Origin: Candidatus Woesearchaeota archaeon | GTDB taxonomy: Archaea > Nanobdellota > Nanobdellia > Woesearchaeales > UBA10216 | Assembly: GCA_016185705.1 (NCBI GenBank) | Contig: JACPMZ010000006.1 | Span: 1-47,014 of the forward strand | Direction of reading: 5' to 3' | DNA length: 47,014 nucleotides | Part shown: in pieces, positions 1-8,781 of the stretch | Layout of the letters: the number at the start of each line of letters is the position of its first letter | Numbering within the stretch: the first letter of the stretch is position 1 | The notes under the pieces: model-generated | The model's input: only the letters and a program-made list of their open reading frames with translations | What the model was told of the DNA's origin: nothing | Databases searched by the model: none | Made by a program: the position numbers and the translations under genes

Positions 1-1
1 C

Positions 2-307
2 AACGGCTGGAACGAATTGAACACTGCCGTTTCCTCATCAGACGGGCAGTATTTCCATTACACAGCTGATTCGCCGGGATTAAGCATTTACGCCATAGCT
101 GCCCGGAAGCTCGCTGAGCCCGCAGAATTTAATCTTACGGCTGACAAGCCGCAGGAATTGAATGAGACAGGCAAAACTGGAGTGAAGCCCTCAGAAGATG
201 CTGAAACTCCATTGAAGCTTATTTATCGGGTTATCGGAATAACCGCTCTTGCAGCTGTAATAATGCTGATTGCTGCGCTTTTCTTATTCAGGAAAAGGCA
301 GCGGTGA
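2..307 (+). CDS. C-terminal end of a PGF-pre-PGF type surface protein (partial)
   Basis: The gene starts before the window; the reading frame is open from base 2. The visible 101 residues hold the end of a PGF-pre-PGF-like domain (W-x-EL, then the SPGLSIYAIA pattern within the first 36 residues). A polar linker, one membrane segment near the C-terminus and a short basic tail (RKRQR) follow. This is the usual membrane-anchored end of archaeal cell-surface proteins. The next gene, 499-2940, ends with the same motif (SPGLSTFAIA plus a membrane anchor), so the two are probably tandem paralogues of the cell envelope. The ligand or structural role cannot be told from this fragment. Confidence 0.75.
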   Translation, partial: NGWNELNTAVSSSDGQYFHYTADSPGLSIYAIAARKLAEPAEFNLTADKPQELNETGKTGVKPSEDAETPLKLIYRVIGITALAAVIMLIAALFLFRKRQR

Positions 308-321
308 AGCGCTCAGGCCGA

Positions 322-440
322 GTTGAAAATCTGGCATTTCGCTTTCATGCTTTGCCTCAACCGCTTGCTTTTCATCCCCCTAAATATTAAGGGGGAGATG
401 AAAAGCAAGCGGATTTGTGGTTGGAGGTGAGATTTTCAAC
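322..440. repeat. 119-bp fold-back element with 11-bp terminal inverted repeats
   Basis: The ends are perfect inverted repeats (GTTGAAAATCT at 322-332, AGATTTTCAAC at 430-440). The centre is a 20-bp hairpin, 361-380 pairing with 391-412, interrupted only by a 2-base bulge. The hairpin tip is CCCCC-TAAATATTAA-GGGGG. The flanks (tcaggccga before, acagccgaa after) resemble an imperfect target duplication. The layout of short terminal repeats, spacer, and long hairpin with a C-run/G-run tip matches the 143-bp elements at 3563, 16556 and 30796, but the terminal sequence differs. Confidence 0.6.
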
Positions 441-463
441 ACAGCCGAAAGCCCTCAGAAACA

Positions 464-474
464 TTTATATATTG
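464..474 (+). promoter_or_regulatory. TATA box of the surface-protein gene at 499
   Basis: TTTATATATTG centred about 30 bases upstream of ATG 499 fits an archaeal TATA box for a leaderless or near-leaderless transcript. It lies just outside the fold-back element at 322-440. Confidence 0.55.
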
Positions 475-498
475 ATATTTCAATTTTGATGAGTGATT

Positions 499-2940
499 AT
501 GAAAAAAGGTGCAGTCTTATTTCTGCTGTGCGCTCTCCTATTTGCCGCTATACTCCTCAGCCTGGCAGTGGCTGATGTCTACGAGCTTCATTTGCCTGCC
601 AACAGCACAAACACTTCAGCGTCTGTGATTAATTTTACGGTCAACGTAACCTTTACCGGTCAGAATGGCGCTTCCTGGCAGAATGTTTCCGTTTGGCTGA
701 GCGATGACGGCATTCTTAGGAGGAACACCACCAACTCCACTGCTGTTGCCAACGGCACACTCACCAATTTTTCAGTTTCGGGCTTTAATGAAGGAACATA
801 CAACTGGACAGTTTCCATAGGGGTTGACGACGCGGATTACTTCAATGAATCTAATTACACTATCTTTGTTGACTTGACCCCTCCCAACGTCAGCCTGCTT
901 CTTCCTGCGGCCGGAAACTACACGGGCAGCTTGATTTTTAACGCTTCAGTGAACGACACGTTCCTGGATGTCGTGAACGTTACATACGGCTACGTCCGCC
1001 CCGGCTACGCTGACGCCTGGACTACAGGCACTACCGAATTTTTCCCCTGGAACACCACGCTTGACACCACCACCATAGATGACGGCCCATGGAACATTTC
1101 GGTAAATGCAACAGATGCTGCAGGCAACTCAAACGTTACCTATAACATAACTGAAATTATTGTTGACAATTCTGCTCCCAATGCGAGCTTTGTTGCGCCT
1201 GTCAACAATACCAATCTCTCAATTGACATTCTAATAAATGCAACCGTTAATGATACCGGCACCGGCGTTCTCTATGTGTCGTTTGGCTACCAGAACCGTA
1301 CTTCGCAAATCACGTGGGTGGTTGCAAATAACAGCGTTGAGGGTTTCTGGAATTTCACCATTAACAGCTCGGATTTGGTGGATGGCATCTACAACCTGAG
1401 CATCAATGCTACCGATTACGTCAACAACAGCTTGGTTGCATATAACATTTCCTTTTTCACGCTGGATACCATCCCTCCCGGAGAAGCGCCAATACTTGTT
1501 GCAGCCAACGTTTCAGACTCTGACAACGACGGCAACATTGAAATCAACTGGACAGACGTTGATGATGAGTCCGCTGAAACTTACATCGTGTACAGGCATT
1601 CTGCAGAGATAACCGAGTACAACGGCAGTTTGGCAAACATTACTGTTAACCGCGTTGAGAAAGGCGTCCAGTACTTTGAGGACAACACTACTACTGCAGA
1701 TAATTCAACCGCTTACTGGTACGCTGTCGCTGCTGTTGACGCGGCAGGCAACCTTAACACTTCAGGCGGCGCTATAAATCTGTCTGCCTCCCGGAACTCC
1801 ACTGCCAATGACAGCACCATGCCTAATTCTCCTACCAATCTGAACTGGAGCAGCATCTCAAGCAGCGGCTCAGTGACTCTGCACTGGCTCAGCGTAACAA
1901 CTGATGTTAAGGGCGAGCCGGATGCCCGCGGCTTGCAGTACAAGGTTTACAGGAGCGACGGCAATGAGGTGATTAACACGTCTAATGGCACTACCATTAC
2001 AGGCACAGGCGCGGAAACCCTTGCAGATACTGTTTCTACAAACTCCAGCACATTCACTGTATCAGAAAATGGCACTTACATTTTCATAGTAACCGCGATT
2101 GACGATAACAGCAATGAGAACAAGAGCTATGACACTTCCCTTGCTGCGCCCAATTTAATCAACGTTACAGTTTCAATCACCGGAAGCGGCAGCTCAGGCA
2201 ATGGTAATACCGGCAGCGGCAACGGTGGCGGCAGTAGCGGAGGCGACAATAAAGAAGATGCTGATGCAGCTGTTTCCCAGACAAAGCTTTGGACTGAAAT
2301 CAAGGCAGGCGCAGCATCTGAATTCAAGATTACCAAGTCTGAAATCGGCATCCGCGGCATTAAGTTTACTGTTACTGAGGACGTTGCCAATGCTGAGATA
2401 ACTGTAACCAAGCTGGCATCCAAGCCATCCACTGTTACCGCAGATTATTCAGGAACTGTTTACCAGTACCTCACTGTAGCAAAGACCAACCTGAAAGACA
2501 CTGCTGTGTCAGGGGTTACTGTCGAGTTCAGGATTGCGAGGAGCTGGCTGACTTCAAACAATGCATTGGCCTCAGGCATTGTGCTGCTTCGCTACGAAAC
2601 AGATAAGTGGACAGAGCTCGTTAGTTCAGAAACAGACCTTGACGCATCCTATATTTATTACGAAGCGTCTTCTCCCGGGCTTTCAACATTTGCTATAGCC
2701 CTGCGTCCGGGCTTTAATTCAGGTTCTGATGATTTTGTCAACACCGGCAGCGGGGATTCACCCCAGGGCAGCGGAAACGAGACAGGCATCGTGGACCTTC
2801 CTGTTGTTCCAAAGCAGAAGGCGCTGCTTTACACTGCTGTCGTCATTATAATAGTAGCCCTGCTCGCTGCAGGGGTTGGATTTTTCTATTACAGGAAGAC
2901 TAAGGCAAACATCAGCATGGATAAAGAAGAGGAGCTATAG
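499..2940 (+). CDS. Membrane-anchored PGF-pre-PGF surface protein with Ig/fibronectin-like repeats
   Basis: A secreted, membrane-anchored protein of 813 residues. An N-terminal signal segment (MKKGAVLFLLCALLFAAILL) is followed by three or so Ig-like repeats of about 100 residues. Each repeat ends in an NATD-x-N / VDxTPP type hinge and is very rich in Asn-x-Ser/Thr sequons. Next come two fibronectin-III-like domains (YRSDG, YKVYRSDGN), a Gly/Ser linker near residues 560-590, and a PGF-pre-PGF-like domain ending in SPGLSTFAIA. One C-terminal membrane helix with an acidic tail closes the protein. I chose ATG 499 over GTG 493 from the TATA spacing. It is probably S-layer-associated or an adhesin, heavily N-glycosylated. 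It meets the phosphoesterase gene tail to tail with a 6-bp overlap. Confidence 0.8.
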   Translation: MKKGAVLFLLCALLFAAILLSLAVADVYELHLPANSTNTSASVINFTVNVTFTGQNGASWQNVSVWLSDDGILRRNTTNSTAVANGTLTNFSVSGFNEGTYNWTVSIGVDDADYFNESNYTIFVDLTPPNVSLLLPAAGNYTGSLIFNASVNDTFLDVVNVTYGYVRPGYADAWTTGTTEFFPWNTTLDTTTIDDGPWNISVNATDAAGNSNVTYNITEIIVDNSAPNASFVAPVNNTNLSIDILINATVNDTGTGVLYVSFGYQNRTSQITWVVANNSVEGFWNFTINSSDLVDGIYNLSINATDYVNNSLVAYNISFFTLDTIPPGEAPILVAANVSDSDNDGNIEINWTDVDDESAETYIVYRHSAEITEYNGSLANITVNRVEKGVQYFEDNTTTADNSTAYWYAVAAVDAAGNLNTSGGAINLSASRNSTANDSTMPNSPTNLNWSSISSSGSVTLHWLSVTTDVKGEPDARGLQYKVYRSDGNEVINTSNGTTITGTGAETLADTVSTNSSTFTVSENGTYIFIVTAIDDNSNENKSYDTSLAAPNLINVTVSITGSGSSGNGNTGSGNGGGSSGGDNKEDADAAVSQTKLWTEIKAGAASEFKITKSEIGIRGIKFTVTEDVANAEITVTKLASKPSTVTADYSGTVYQYLTVAKTNLKDTAVSGVTVEFRIARSWLTSNNALASGIVLLRYETDKWTELVSSETDLDASYIYYEASSPGLSTFAIALRPGFNSGSDDFVNTGSGDSPQGSGNETGIVDLPVVPKQKALLYTAVVIIIVALLAAGVGFFYYRKTKANISMDKEEEL

Positions 2941-3516
2941 CTCTATTATTGCCCCCTTTGGCCCTGGGTTGATGACTCTGGTTCTTCCAATCCGGTCTTC
3001 CATGCCCTGAGTTTCGTGCAGGTGCCCGCATGCTGCCAGCAGCGGCCTGTGCTTTGCTATGAACTTCCTGTAGCTTTTGTTGCCGTGGTGGTCCCATATG
3101 AAGTCCACTTCTGTGCCGTGGGCTGGCTGGTGCGTCACCAGAATTATCCTGTCAGCTTTGCTGAATTTCAGCTTGGATGCAAAGCTGTCAAAGTCCCTGC
3201 TTTCGCTGCTGAATCCTTCGCCGCCATGCCCGACAAAAACATGTCCATTAATCTGCTCCACTCTCTTGTGGATAAACGAAATGTTCTTCAGGCCTTTTGC
3301 TGTCCTGGCAACATTTTTGGCATTCTCGTGGTTGCCGTGGACAAGCAGCACCTTTTTGCCGAAGGAATTGAGCTTCCCCAGCACAGTTGCCATTTTGTTC
3401 TCAAAGAACGTGAAATCTCCGGCGCACACCACGATGTCAGCTTTCCTTGCCTTCTTCCTGAGCGCTTCAACAGCTTTCATGTCGCCGTGCACGTCTGAAA
3501 ATACCAGCAGTTTCAT
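2935..3516 (-). CDS. Metallophosphoesterase of the YfcE/MJ0936 type
   Basis: A calcineurin-like phosphoesterase of 193 residues. All metal-binding motifs are visible: SDVHGD (residues 7-12), GD (32-33), HGNHEN (60-65), a TH pair in VTHQPAH, and GHLHE near the C-terminus. The size and motif order match the compact archaeal YfcE/MJ0936 group, which hydrolyses phosphodiesters in vitro; the physiological substrate is generally unknown. A TATA-like ATTTAAATACAG lies about 27 bases upstream of the start, implying a leaderless message. It is convergent with the surface-protein gene. Confidence 0.9.
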   Translation of the reverse strand: MKLLVFSDVHGDMKAVEALRKKARKADIVVCAGDFTFFENKMATVLGKLNSFGKKVLLVHGNHENAKNVARTAKGLKNISFIHKRVEQINGHVFVGHGGEGFSSESRDFDSFASKLKFSKADRIILVTHQPAHGTEVDFIWDHHGNKSYRKFIAKHRPLLAACGHLHETQGMEDRIGRTRVINPGPKGAIIEL

Positions 3517-3562
3517 ACCTCGCTCTATGCACTGTGTCTGTATTTAAATTTTTGCGGTTTGT

Positions 3563-3705
3563 GGTAATGTCAAGTTGTGTGTCCTGCAATCCTGAGCTTG
3601 CCGATGCCTGCTTGGCTGATTTTTTTCTCCCCCCTTATTTTTTAAGGGAGGGAGAAAAAAATCAGAGCAGTGTGCGACAGTTTTGCCACTTAACTTGACA
3701 TTACC
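3563..3705. mobile_element. MITE-like element, copy 1 (143 bp)
   Basis: Perfect 14-bp terminal inverted repeats (GGTAATGTCAAGTT at 3563-3576, AACTTGACATTACC at 3692-3705) enclose a central hairpin. The hairpin arms are GATTTTTTTCTCC and its complement, with a CCCTTATTTTTTAAGGG-like tip. Near-identical copies occur at 16556-16698 and 30796-30939. It encodes no protein, so it must depend on a transposase elsewhere. No clean target duplication is visible here, because the right flank starts the tandem duplication at 3706. Confidence 0.8.
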
Positions 3706-3950
3706 CGGCATTACAGCATTCTTTAAATAGGGTTGTATCTTACATGCCCTATGCGGCTTTTTCAGTTCGGAGTGGTCAGGGGCTTTTTGGTCAGCCACCG
3801 CAAATATGTGCTTGCGGCAGCCATTGACACGGCATTACAGCATTCTTTAAATAGAGCCGTATCTTACAGGGCTTATGCGGCTTTTTCAGTTCGGAGTGGT
3901 CAGGGGCTTTTTGGTCAGCCACCGCAAATATGTGCTTGCGGCAGCCATTG
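3706..3950 (+). repeat. 124-bp tandem duplication of promoter and gene start
   Basis: 3706-3826 is repeated almost exactly at 3830-3950, a period of 124 bp. The unit holds a TATA box (TTTAAATAG at 3722 and 3846), the start codon (ATG 3751 and 3875) and the first ~25 codons of the hydrolase gene. The two copies differ only in a few bases around the start site (agggttg/agagccg, atgccct/agggctt). Because 124 is not a multiple of three, initiation at the first ATG leaves the hydrolase frame, so only the second copy makes the full protein. The first unit begins exactly at the end of the MITE-like element. Confidence 0.85.
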
Positions 3951-6298
3951 TTGCTGCCTTGATTCTTTTGCTGGCTTCAGGCACCAAGCTTTTCCTGTTC
4001 CTTAATTTTTTTGCTGGCAACGACATAGTTGTCAGGCTTGAGGCTGAGAAAACGCATTTTGAGCTTGTCCGCGGCACTGGGCAGAACGTTACTTTCACAA
4101 GTTCTGTTACTACCAATCCTTTTTGCGCTGCCCGCTGCGTTTCTGAGTTTGCTGACCTTAGCGGGAACATTTCGCTGGAAGAGGACTCGTTTTATCTTAA
4201 AGCCGGCTTTCCGCTTGTAAAGTCGTATTCCTTGAAAGCTGCTCCTTACGGCAGCGGTCAGAAGCTTTACCGCTTCAGCATGGAGTGCCGCAGCGTCAGC
4301 ACAGCGCTTTGCCATACTGACGGCGAGCCGACTCGCAGGGCTATATTGGTCACTGCCGATTATGATTTGGGCAGCGTTGAAAAATCACTTAAGGAATATC
4401 TGCAACCAGCCCTGAATGATATGGCGCAGCGCGTAGCTGCCATTAAGATGCTGCGTGGTGCGCTCTCCAATGCTTCTGCATCTTTGGGCAGGACTGTTGT
4501 GGCTGAAGATTTTGATGCCGGCCTGAGCAGCGTTGATGCCGCAGCAATTGACAGGCAATTGCTTCAGCTGCATCAGCTTTGGCAGGAGCAGGATTATGCT
4601 GCCCTGGCTCAGGGCGCAGAGGAGCTTGATATTGTGCTGAATGCTGCCGAGGAATCTCTCGCAGCAGCTAATAGCAGCATGCAGCGTTCAATATATGCAT
4701 ATAACGGCTTGCTGGACAATTTGTCTTTTTCAAGGCAGCAGCTTTTGGAGCTTGAGGGCATTCCTGCTGCTGCGCTTTACGCAGGGCAGGTTAATGCCAC
4801 AATTTCTGCGTTCAATGATGCTGTAGTTCTTTTTGGCAGCAGGAACGGCATGGAATTCAAGAAGGCTGCGGTTGACAGCGCTTCCAGGCGCGTTTCCTCG
4901 CTTTTGTCTGAAATCAGGGCTGCTTCTCTGCTGGAATCAGTGAACAGGTCAGTTTCAGCAGCAGTTTCTTACGAATACCTGTGCAGCTTTGGCTTTTGCG
5001 CGCCGAATAAGCCGGTTATTAACCTTTCAGCGCAGCAGTTTGATTATGCAGAGTCGTGCACGGCTGCAGGCACGCTGCATGAATTTTATTTTGATGCCAA
5101 CAGCTCCATGGCGCAGGCATTTTCAGCTGAGCAGTATCCTGTATCTGAGGAGTTCTGGTCTGATGTGGGCATGCACGCAGACGCTCTTTTGCATAACATT
5201 TCGCAGCAGGCGATGTCCGGGATTCCGAACATGTCAGATGATGCGCGCAGGGTTTTGGAGGGCTACGGCAGCGGTGAAGTCAGCAGCTATCCGGAATTTA
5301 ATCTTACGCCTGCGCTTGTTGCTGCTTTGTCCGAAAAATTGCCTGGCAGGTGCAGTGATGCGCAATTGGTGTTTAATGCAGTAAGCGCTGTTCTGTTTGT
5401 GAAGCTGCAGCTGGACATGCAGCAAGCCGCGCCTAATGTTTCGTTTGATGAGCAGCCGCTAATGTGCTGCGTCTGGGGCAGCTGCAGCGCGTGCTGCGTT
5501 TCTGCTGAATGCCTTGGAAGCGATTCAGATGCCCCGGTGGTCTTTCTTCACGGCCACGCCCTGAACAAGGATGTTTCTGCTGAGTACAGTCTTGACGCGT
5601 TCAACAGGATTCAGCAGCGGCTTGAGGCTGACGGCTACCTTAATGCGGGCGTGATTACTTTGTACACAGAGCAGGATTCGCCTTCTGGCGTTTGGGGAAT
5701 GTCTGGCGTTCCTCTCAGCATCAGGGCAAGCTACTACCTTGACCTGTTTGAGCAGCCTGAGAATTATGTGGTTATTCAGGCCAAGAGCGAGAGCATTGAC
5801 ACTTATGCTGTGCGCCTGAAGGAGATTGTTGACCGCGTCAAGTACAGGACCGGGCGGCCTAAAGTGACAATTATTGCGCACAGCATGGGCAGTTTGGTTG
5901 CGAGGCGCTACGTGCAGCTTTTCGGTCCGGACAGCGTTCGCAGTCTGATACTGATTGGCTCTCCAAACAGCGGCATTGCAGGCAGCATAGCGGATTTCTG
6001 CCCTGTGGCAGGCGAGCGCCTTGAGTGCCGCGACATGAGCGCTGGCAGTTTGTTCCTGAACAAGCTGAACCGCAGCCCTCCTTCAGTGCAGGTTCATAAC
6101 ATAGTGGGGACAGGGTGCAGCATGGGCCAGGGTGCAGGCGATGGCTTTGTGCTTGAGAGCAGCGCAGTTATGGAGGGCGCTCTTAATTATCCTGTTAACG
6201 GCACCTGCACGAGGTTTGCGCCGTTGCACACCGAGATGCTTGACATTGATAAGTATCCGGAAGTTTATGATATCATAATTGAAGCTCTGCGCAGCTAA
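3875..6298 (+). CDS. Membrane-anchored extracytoplasmic alpha/beta hydrolase (lipase/PGAP1-like)
   Basis: A protein of 807 residues with one N-terminal membrane helix (about residues 20-45), so most of it lies outside the cell. Residues 50-540 form a long helical/beta region I cannot assign, ending in a cysteine cluster (CCVWGSCSACC, about 528-540). The C-terminal 260 residues are an alpha/beta hydrolase: an oxyanion-strand HGHA near 559, the nucleophile elbow AHSMG with Ser670, and a likely catalytic His785. The elbow context resembles lipases and PGAP1-like esterases. ATG 3875 is chosen because the homologous TATA lies 27 bases upstream. An upstream partial copy of this start is at 3751. 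Confidence 0.75.
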   Translation: MRLFQFGVVRGFLVSHRKYVLAAAIVAALILLLASGTKLFLFLNFFAGNDIVVRLEAEKTHFELVRGTGQNVTFTSSVTTNPFCAARCVSEFADLSGNISLEEDSFYLKAGFPLVKSYSLKAAPYGSGQKLYRFSMECRSVSTALCHTDGEPTRRAILVTADYDLGSVEKSLKEYLQPALNDMAQRVAAIKMLRGALSNASASLGRTVVAEDFDAGLSSVDAAAIDRQLLQLHQLWQEQDYAALAQGAEELDIVLNAAEESLAAANSSMQRSIYAYNGLLDNLSFSRQQLLELEGIPAAALYAGQVNATISAFNDAVVLFGSRNGMEFKKAAVDSASRRVSSLLSEIRAASLLESVNRSVSAAVSYEYLCSFGFCAPNKPVINLSAQQFDYAESCTAAGTLHEFYFDANSSMAQAFSAEQYPVSEEFWSDVGMHADALLHNISQQAMSGIPNMSDDARRVLEGYGSGEVSSYPEFNLTPALVAALSEKLPGRCSDAQLVFNAVSAVLFVKLQLDMQQAAPNVSFDEQPLMCCVWGSCSACCVSAECLGSDSDAPVVFLHGHALNKDVSAEYSLDAFNRIQQRLEADGYLNAGVITLYTEQDSPSGVWGMSGVPLSIRASYYLDLFEQPENYVVIQAKSESIDTYAVRLKEIVDRVKYRTGRPKVTIIAHSMGSLVARRYVQLFGPDSVRSLILIGSPNSGIAGSIADFCPVAGERLECRDMSAGSLFLNKLNRSPPSVQVHNIVGTGCSMGQGAGDGFVLESSAVMEGALNYPVNGTCTRFAPLHTEMLDIDKYPEVYDIIIEALRS

Positions 6299-7491
6299 AT
6301 GTCGTAGTAATCCTCCAGCGCAATCCTGTCCACTTCTTCAGCGTCTCTCGCTGCAAACATCCTTCCTTTTCCTATTTCAACTATTTGTTTGGCAATTTCC
6401 TCTCCTTCCTTCCTGAGATTTATGCCTATTATTGAAATTGTTATTTTTTTGTCAGCTGCTGTGGCTGCTGCTTCCAGTGTTTCCTGCTCAGGAGTTTCGC
6501 CTGATGTCGGCATCGCATCAGTTATGATTAGCAGGTGCTTTGTTGCGTCTTCTTTGGGAAACAGGTTTATGGCTTCCCTGATTGTGGCTGCAATGTTGGT
6601 TTTTTCTTTGGCAATTGCGCTTGTTATTTCCTGAAGCAGATTTTTGAAATCCGTTGTTGGAGCGATTTTTGTCTTGATTTCCTTGCCAAACACAATGAGT
6701 CCGCATTTGTCCCTGCCTTCAATTGCTTTGTATGCCAATGCGATGCCTGCTTTCTTGCACTGTATCAGCTTATGCCCCTTCATGCTTCCCGAAGCGTCAA
6801 GCGCGTAGATTATGTTTCTTCTGCCTTTGCTTGTTCGCTCAAACGCAATCAGGTCTTCTTTTGCTATTGCGTAATGCTTTCTTTTCACAGCCAGCTTCAC
6901 TGTTTTTTTTATAGCCAAATCGTGATATCTGTCCTTCCTGAACGGCTTTACTTCATCCCTTAATCCGTAGCTGTAGCTTTTCTTGTCCTCCCTTTCGCCC
7001 AGCAGGCCGCGCGCAGCAAGCTTGTCAAGCTCTTCGGTGTAGAGAATTATTTTTGACAGCTTCAGCGCCTTTGGAGTAAGCGTTCCTTCCTTGTCAATCA
7101 GCTCGTCCTGCTTGAGCTGCTGCAGTTTGTCCTTTATCCTTTGCCTCAGCTCCTGCCTGAACTCGCCTATGTGCAGGTTTCTTTCAATCTGGCTCTCGTC
7201 GTAGCCGGTTATTTCTTTCAGGAATGACGGGCCGTAAATCCTCCTGGCGTTTTTGTAGTTTGTTGCGAGCCTGTCAAAAAGCAGGTCAGGAGTGAATGCA
7301 GATATTCCCGCATTCAGGGCTGCAGTAATGAGTTTTCCGTCGCTTATTGCGCTTTCATCGCTTTCAAGAACAGACCTCATCAGCCGTTTTTCTTCCGGGT
7401 CTGATGAAAGCTTTCCGGATAGCTCGTCAATCGGCGTTAAGTCATGCAGCTTTCTACCCGTATTCACCGCTTGCTGCGCCGAATCGTTCAT
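6295..7491 (-). CDS. VWA-domain protein, partner of the MoxR-type ATPase
   Basis: A 398-residue protein. The C-terminal third is a von Willebrand A domain with a complete MIDAS motif: DASGS at residues 232-236, a downstream Thr in EKTNIAA, and TDAMP. The N-terminal 220 residues are helical and charged. The start overlaps the end of the upstream ATPase gene by 38 bases, so the two are translationally coupled. MoxR/VWA or BchI/BchD-like pairs use ATP hydrolysis to remodel or metallate a client protein. The client here is unknown and no chlorophyll genes are nearby. The stop overlaps the convergent hydrolase gene by 4 bases. Confidence 0.85.
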   Translation of the reverse strand: MNDSAQQAVNTGRKLHDLTPIDELSGKLSSDPEEKRLMRSVLESDESAISDGKLITAALNAGISAFTPDLLFDRLATNYKNARRIYGPSFLKEITGYDESQIERNLHIGEFRQELRQRIKDKLQQLKQDELIDKEGTLTPKALKLSKIILYTEELDKLAARGLLGEREDKKSYSYGLRDEVKPFRKDRYHDLAIKKTVKLAVKRKHYAIAKEDLIAFERTSKGRRNIIYALDASGSMKGHKLIQCKKAGIALAYKAIEGRDKCGLIVFGKEIKTKIAPTTDFKNLLQEITSAIAKEKTNIAATIREAINLFPKEDATKHLLIITDAMPTSGETPEQETLEAAATAADKKITISIIGINLRKEGEEIAKQIVEIGKGRMFAARDAEEVDRIALEDYYDI

Positions 7492-8449
7492 TTATCTGCT
7501 CTTCAAGAAATTCCTTTGCTGTTTCCGTGTATTTTGCAGACGGCTTTAGCTCAATGCGGTGCGCCAGAACAGAGATGAGGGCGTCTTTTACATCCTGCAA
7601 TTCAGCTTTGTTTCTTCCGTCAAGCAGCGCATTCGCCTGCGCCCGTTCGTAAAGCCCTATGCTTGCCCTTACGCTGGGCAGTTTTTCCAGCTTGCTGTTG
7701 CTGCGCAGCTCCCTCACAAACCCGACCATGCTCGTCAGCAATTCGCCTGGAAATTCAATTTTGCTCTTTCCTTTTTCAGCTACTATCTGCGATTCCAGTT
7801 CCAGTGTTTCCGGGTATGTCATGTAAACCAGATCGCACCTGTCCAGAAATACCTCAGACAAATTTTCAGTAGTGGAATCGTGCGGATTAAGCGTTCCGAT
7901 GAAGATGAAGTCTGCGTCAAAGTCCATGCTGTAGCTGCCTATGGTTGCTTTTTTCTCTTCCAGCACCTGCAGCAGGGCATTTTGCAGCTTGGCAGGGCAC
8001 CTGTTGACTTCATCAAAGAAGAGTATGCCGTTGTTCGCCCTGAAAATCTTGCCGGGGCTGAACGCTTCAACGCTTGCAGGGCCGAACTTAAGCGCCTTTA
8101 TCGGGTCTATGTCTCCAAGCAAATCCTCTGACGTGAGGTCAGGGCTGCCCTGAACGCGGACAAACCTTTCCCTGCCGCTGATTTTTTTCCTGCCGGCTTT
8201 TTTTCCTGTTTTGCATCCGGGGCATATTGCTTTCCCGCTGCAGTTATAGCCGCAGTCGTTCACTTCAATGGCGGGCAGCAGCTCTGCAACATTTTTTGCC
8301 AGTGTTGTTTTGCCAATCCCCGGCCTTCCAACGATTATTACGTGCCTGCCCATGAGCAGCGCAGACTTCAGCTGCTGCTTCGCATTGCCCTGCCCGAGTA
8401 TGTCAGTAAAATTTTTCTGCAATAGCGTTTGCTGTAGCTGCTGCTCCAT
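7454..8449 (-). CDS. MoxR/magnesium-chelatase-like AAA+ ATPase
   Basis: A 331-residue AAA+ protein: Walker A GRPGIGKTT (residues 41-49), Walker B GILFFDE (141-147), a sensor-1 region TLNPHD, and an arginine-finger region near DRCD. An inserted four-cysteine cluster (Cys66, 70, 76, 79) between Walker A and B probably binds zinc. It is first in a two-gene operon with the VWA protein. Together they resemble the I/D subunits of a chelatase-like remodelling machine. A TATA-like CTTTTTAAATTG about 27 bases upstream supports the chosen start. Confidence 0.88.
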   Translation of the reverse strand: MEQQLQQTLLQKNFTDILGQGNAKQQLKSALLMGRHVIIVGRPGIGKTTLAKNVAELLPAIEVNDCGYNCSGKAICPGCKTGKKAGRKKISGRERFVRVQGSPDLTSEDLLGDIDPIKALKFGPASVEAFSPGKIFRANNGILFFDEVNRCPAKLQNALLQVLEEKKATIGSYSMDFDADFIFIGTLNPHDSTTENLSEVFLDRCDLVYMTYPETLELESQIVAEKGKSKIEFPGELLTSMVGFVRELRSNSKLEKLPSVRASIGLYERAQANALLDGRNKAELQDVKDALISVLAHRIELKPSAKYTETAKEFLEEQINERFGAASGEYG

Positions 8450-8781
8450 GCTAATCCTGCTGTTGTAAACAATTTAAAAAGCTACCTGCCACCGAATTTC
8501 ATTTTGCCTTGTTTTTGCATTTTTTCAAAAGCCGTAGCGTAATTCTTGCCAGTTTAAAAAATTTTATAATAAACTGGCGTTATTGACAAGTTGCCCGTGC
8601 CATTATGGCGGCAGCGGTCACAGTAATAGCTGCTACTGCTGCCACGATTAAACAACTACGCTCCTTCAAAACAGCAAGGCGCATTACCCGGCATTGCCTG
8701 TTTGTGTTAAGTCAACATTATCGAATGAGTTGACGCTTAATGCCAAAAGCTTTATATATTAATACGTATTTTATACGTAGT
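8450..8781. other. 332-bp intergenic region between divergent operons
   Basis: No convincing gene is present. It holds the MoxR promoter at its left end. At 8604-8642 is an imperfect GC-rich palindrome built from GGCGGCAGCGGT and CTACTGCTGCC, resembling the GCAGCAG-rich fold-backs at 13657 and 16428. Further right are scattered TTGACA/TGTCAA-like words that may be a decayed end of the 143-bp element. The right end carries the TATA box (CTTTATATATTAA, 8749-8761) of the gene at 8782. Confidence 0.5.
8763..8779 (+). promoter_or_regulatory. Palindromic operator candidate TACGTAT-TTT-ATACGTA
   Basis: A perfect inverted repeat with 7-bp arms and a 3-bp spacer sits exactly between the TATA box (8749-8761) and ATG 8782. 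A bound protein there would block transcription. The downstream product begins with an AbrB-like DNA-binding segment and could be its own regulator. Similar TAC...GTA palindromes lie in the same position at 20221 and 35501. Confidence 0.5.

Noticed and set aside
361-412. Hairpins at 361, 3610, 16612, 24318, 30850 and 31497 as intrinsic transcription terminators
   Set aside because: They lack a trailing U-tract in the right place, several lie upstream of genes rather than after them, and they sit inside elements with terminal inverted repeats, so mobile-element structure explains them better.
3733-4005. A separate 90-residue gene starting in the first promoter copy
   Set aside because: It is the out-of-frame product of the tandem duplication and reads through the second copy in the wrong frame.
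6295-8449. MoxR/VWA pair as a chlorophyll magnesium chelatase
   Set aside because: There are no other tetrapyrrole genes, and the pair belongs to the broad remodelling family found in many archaea.
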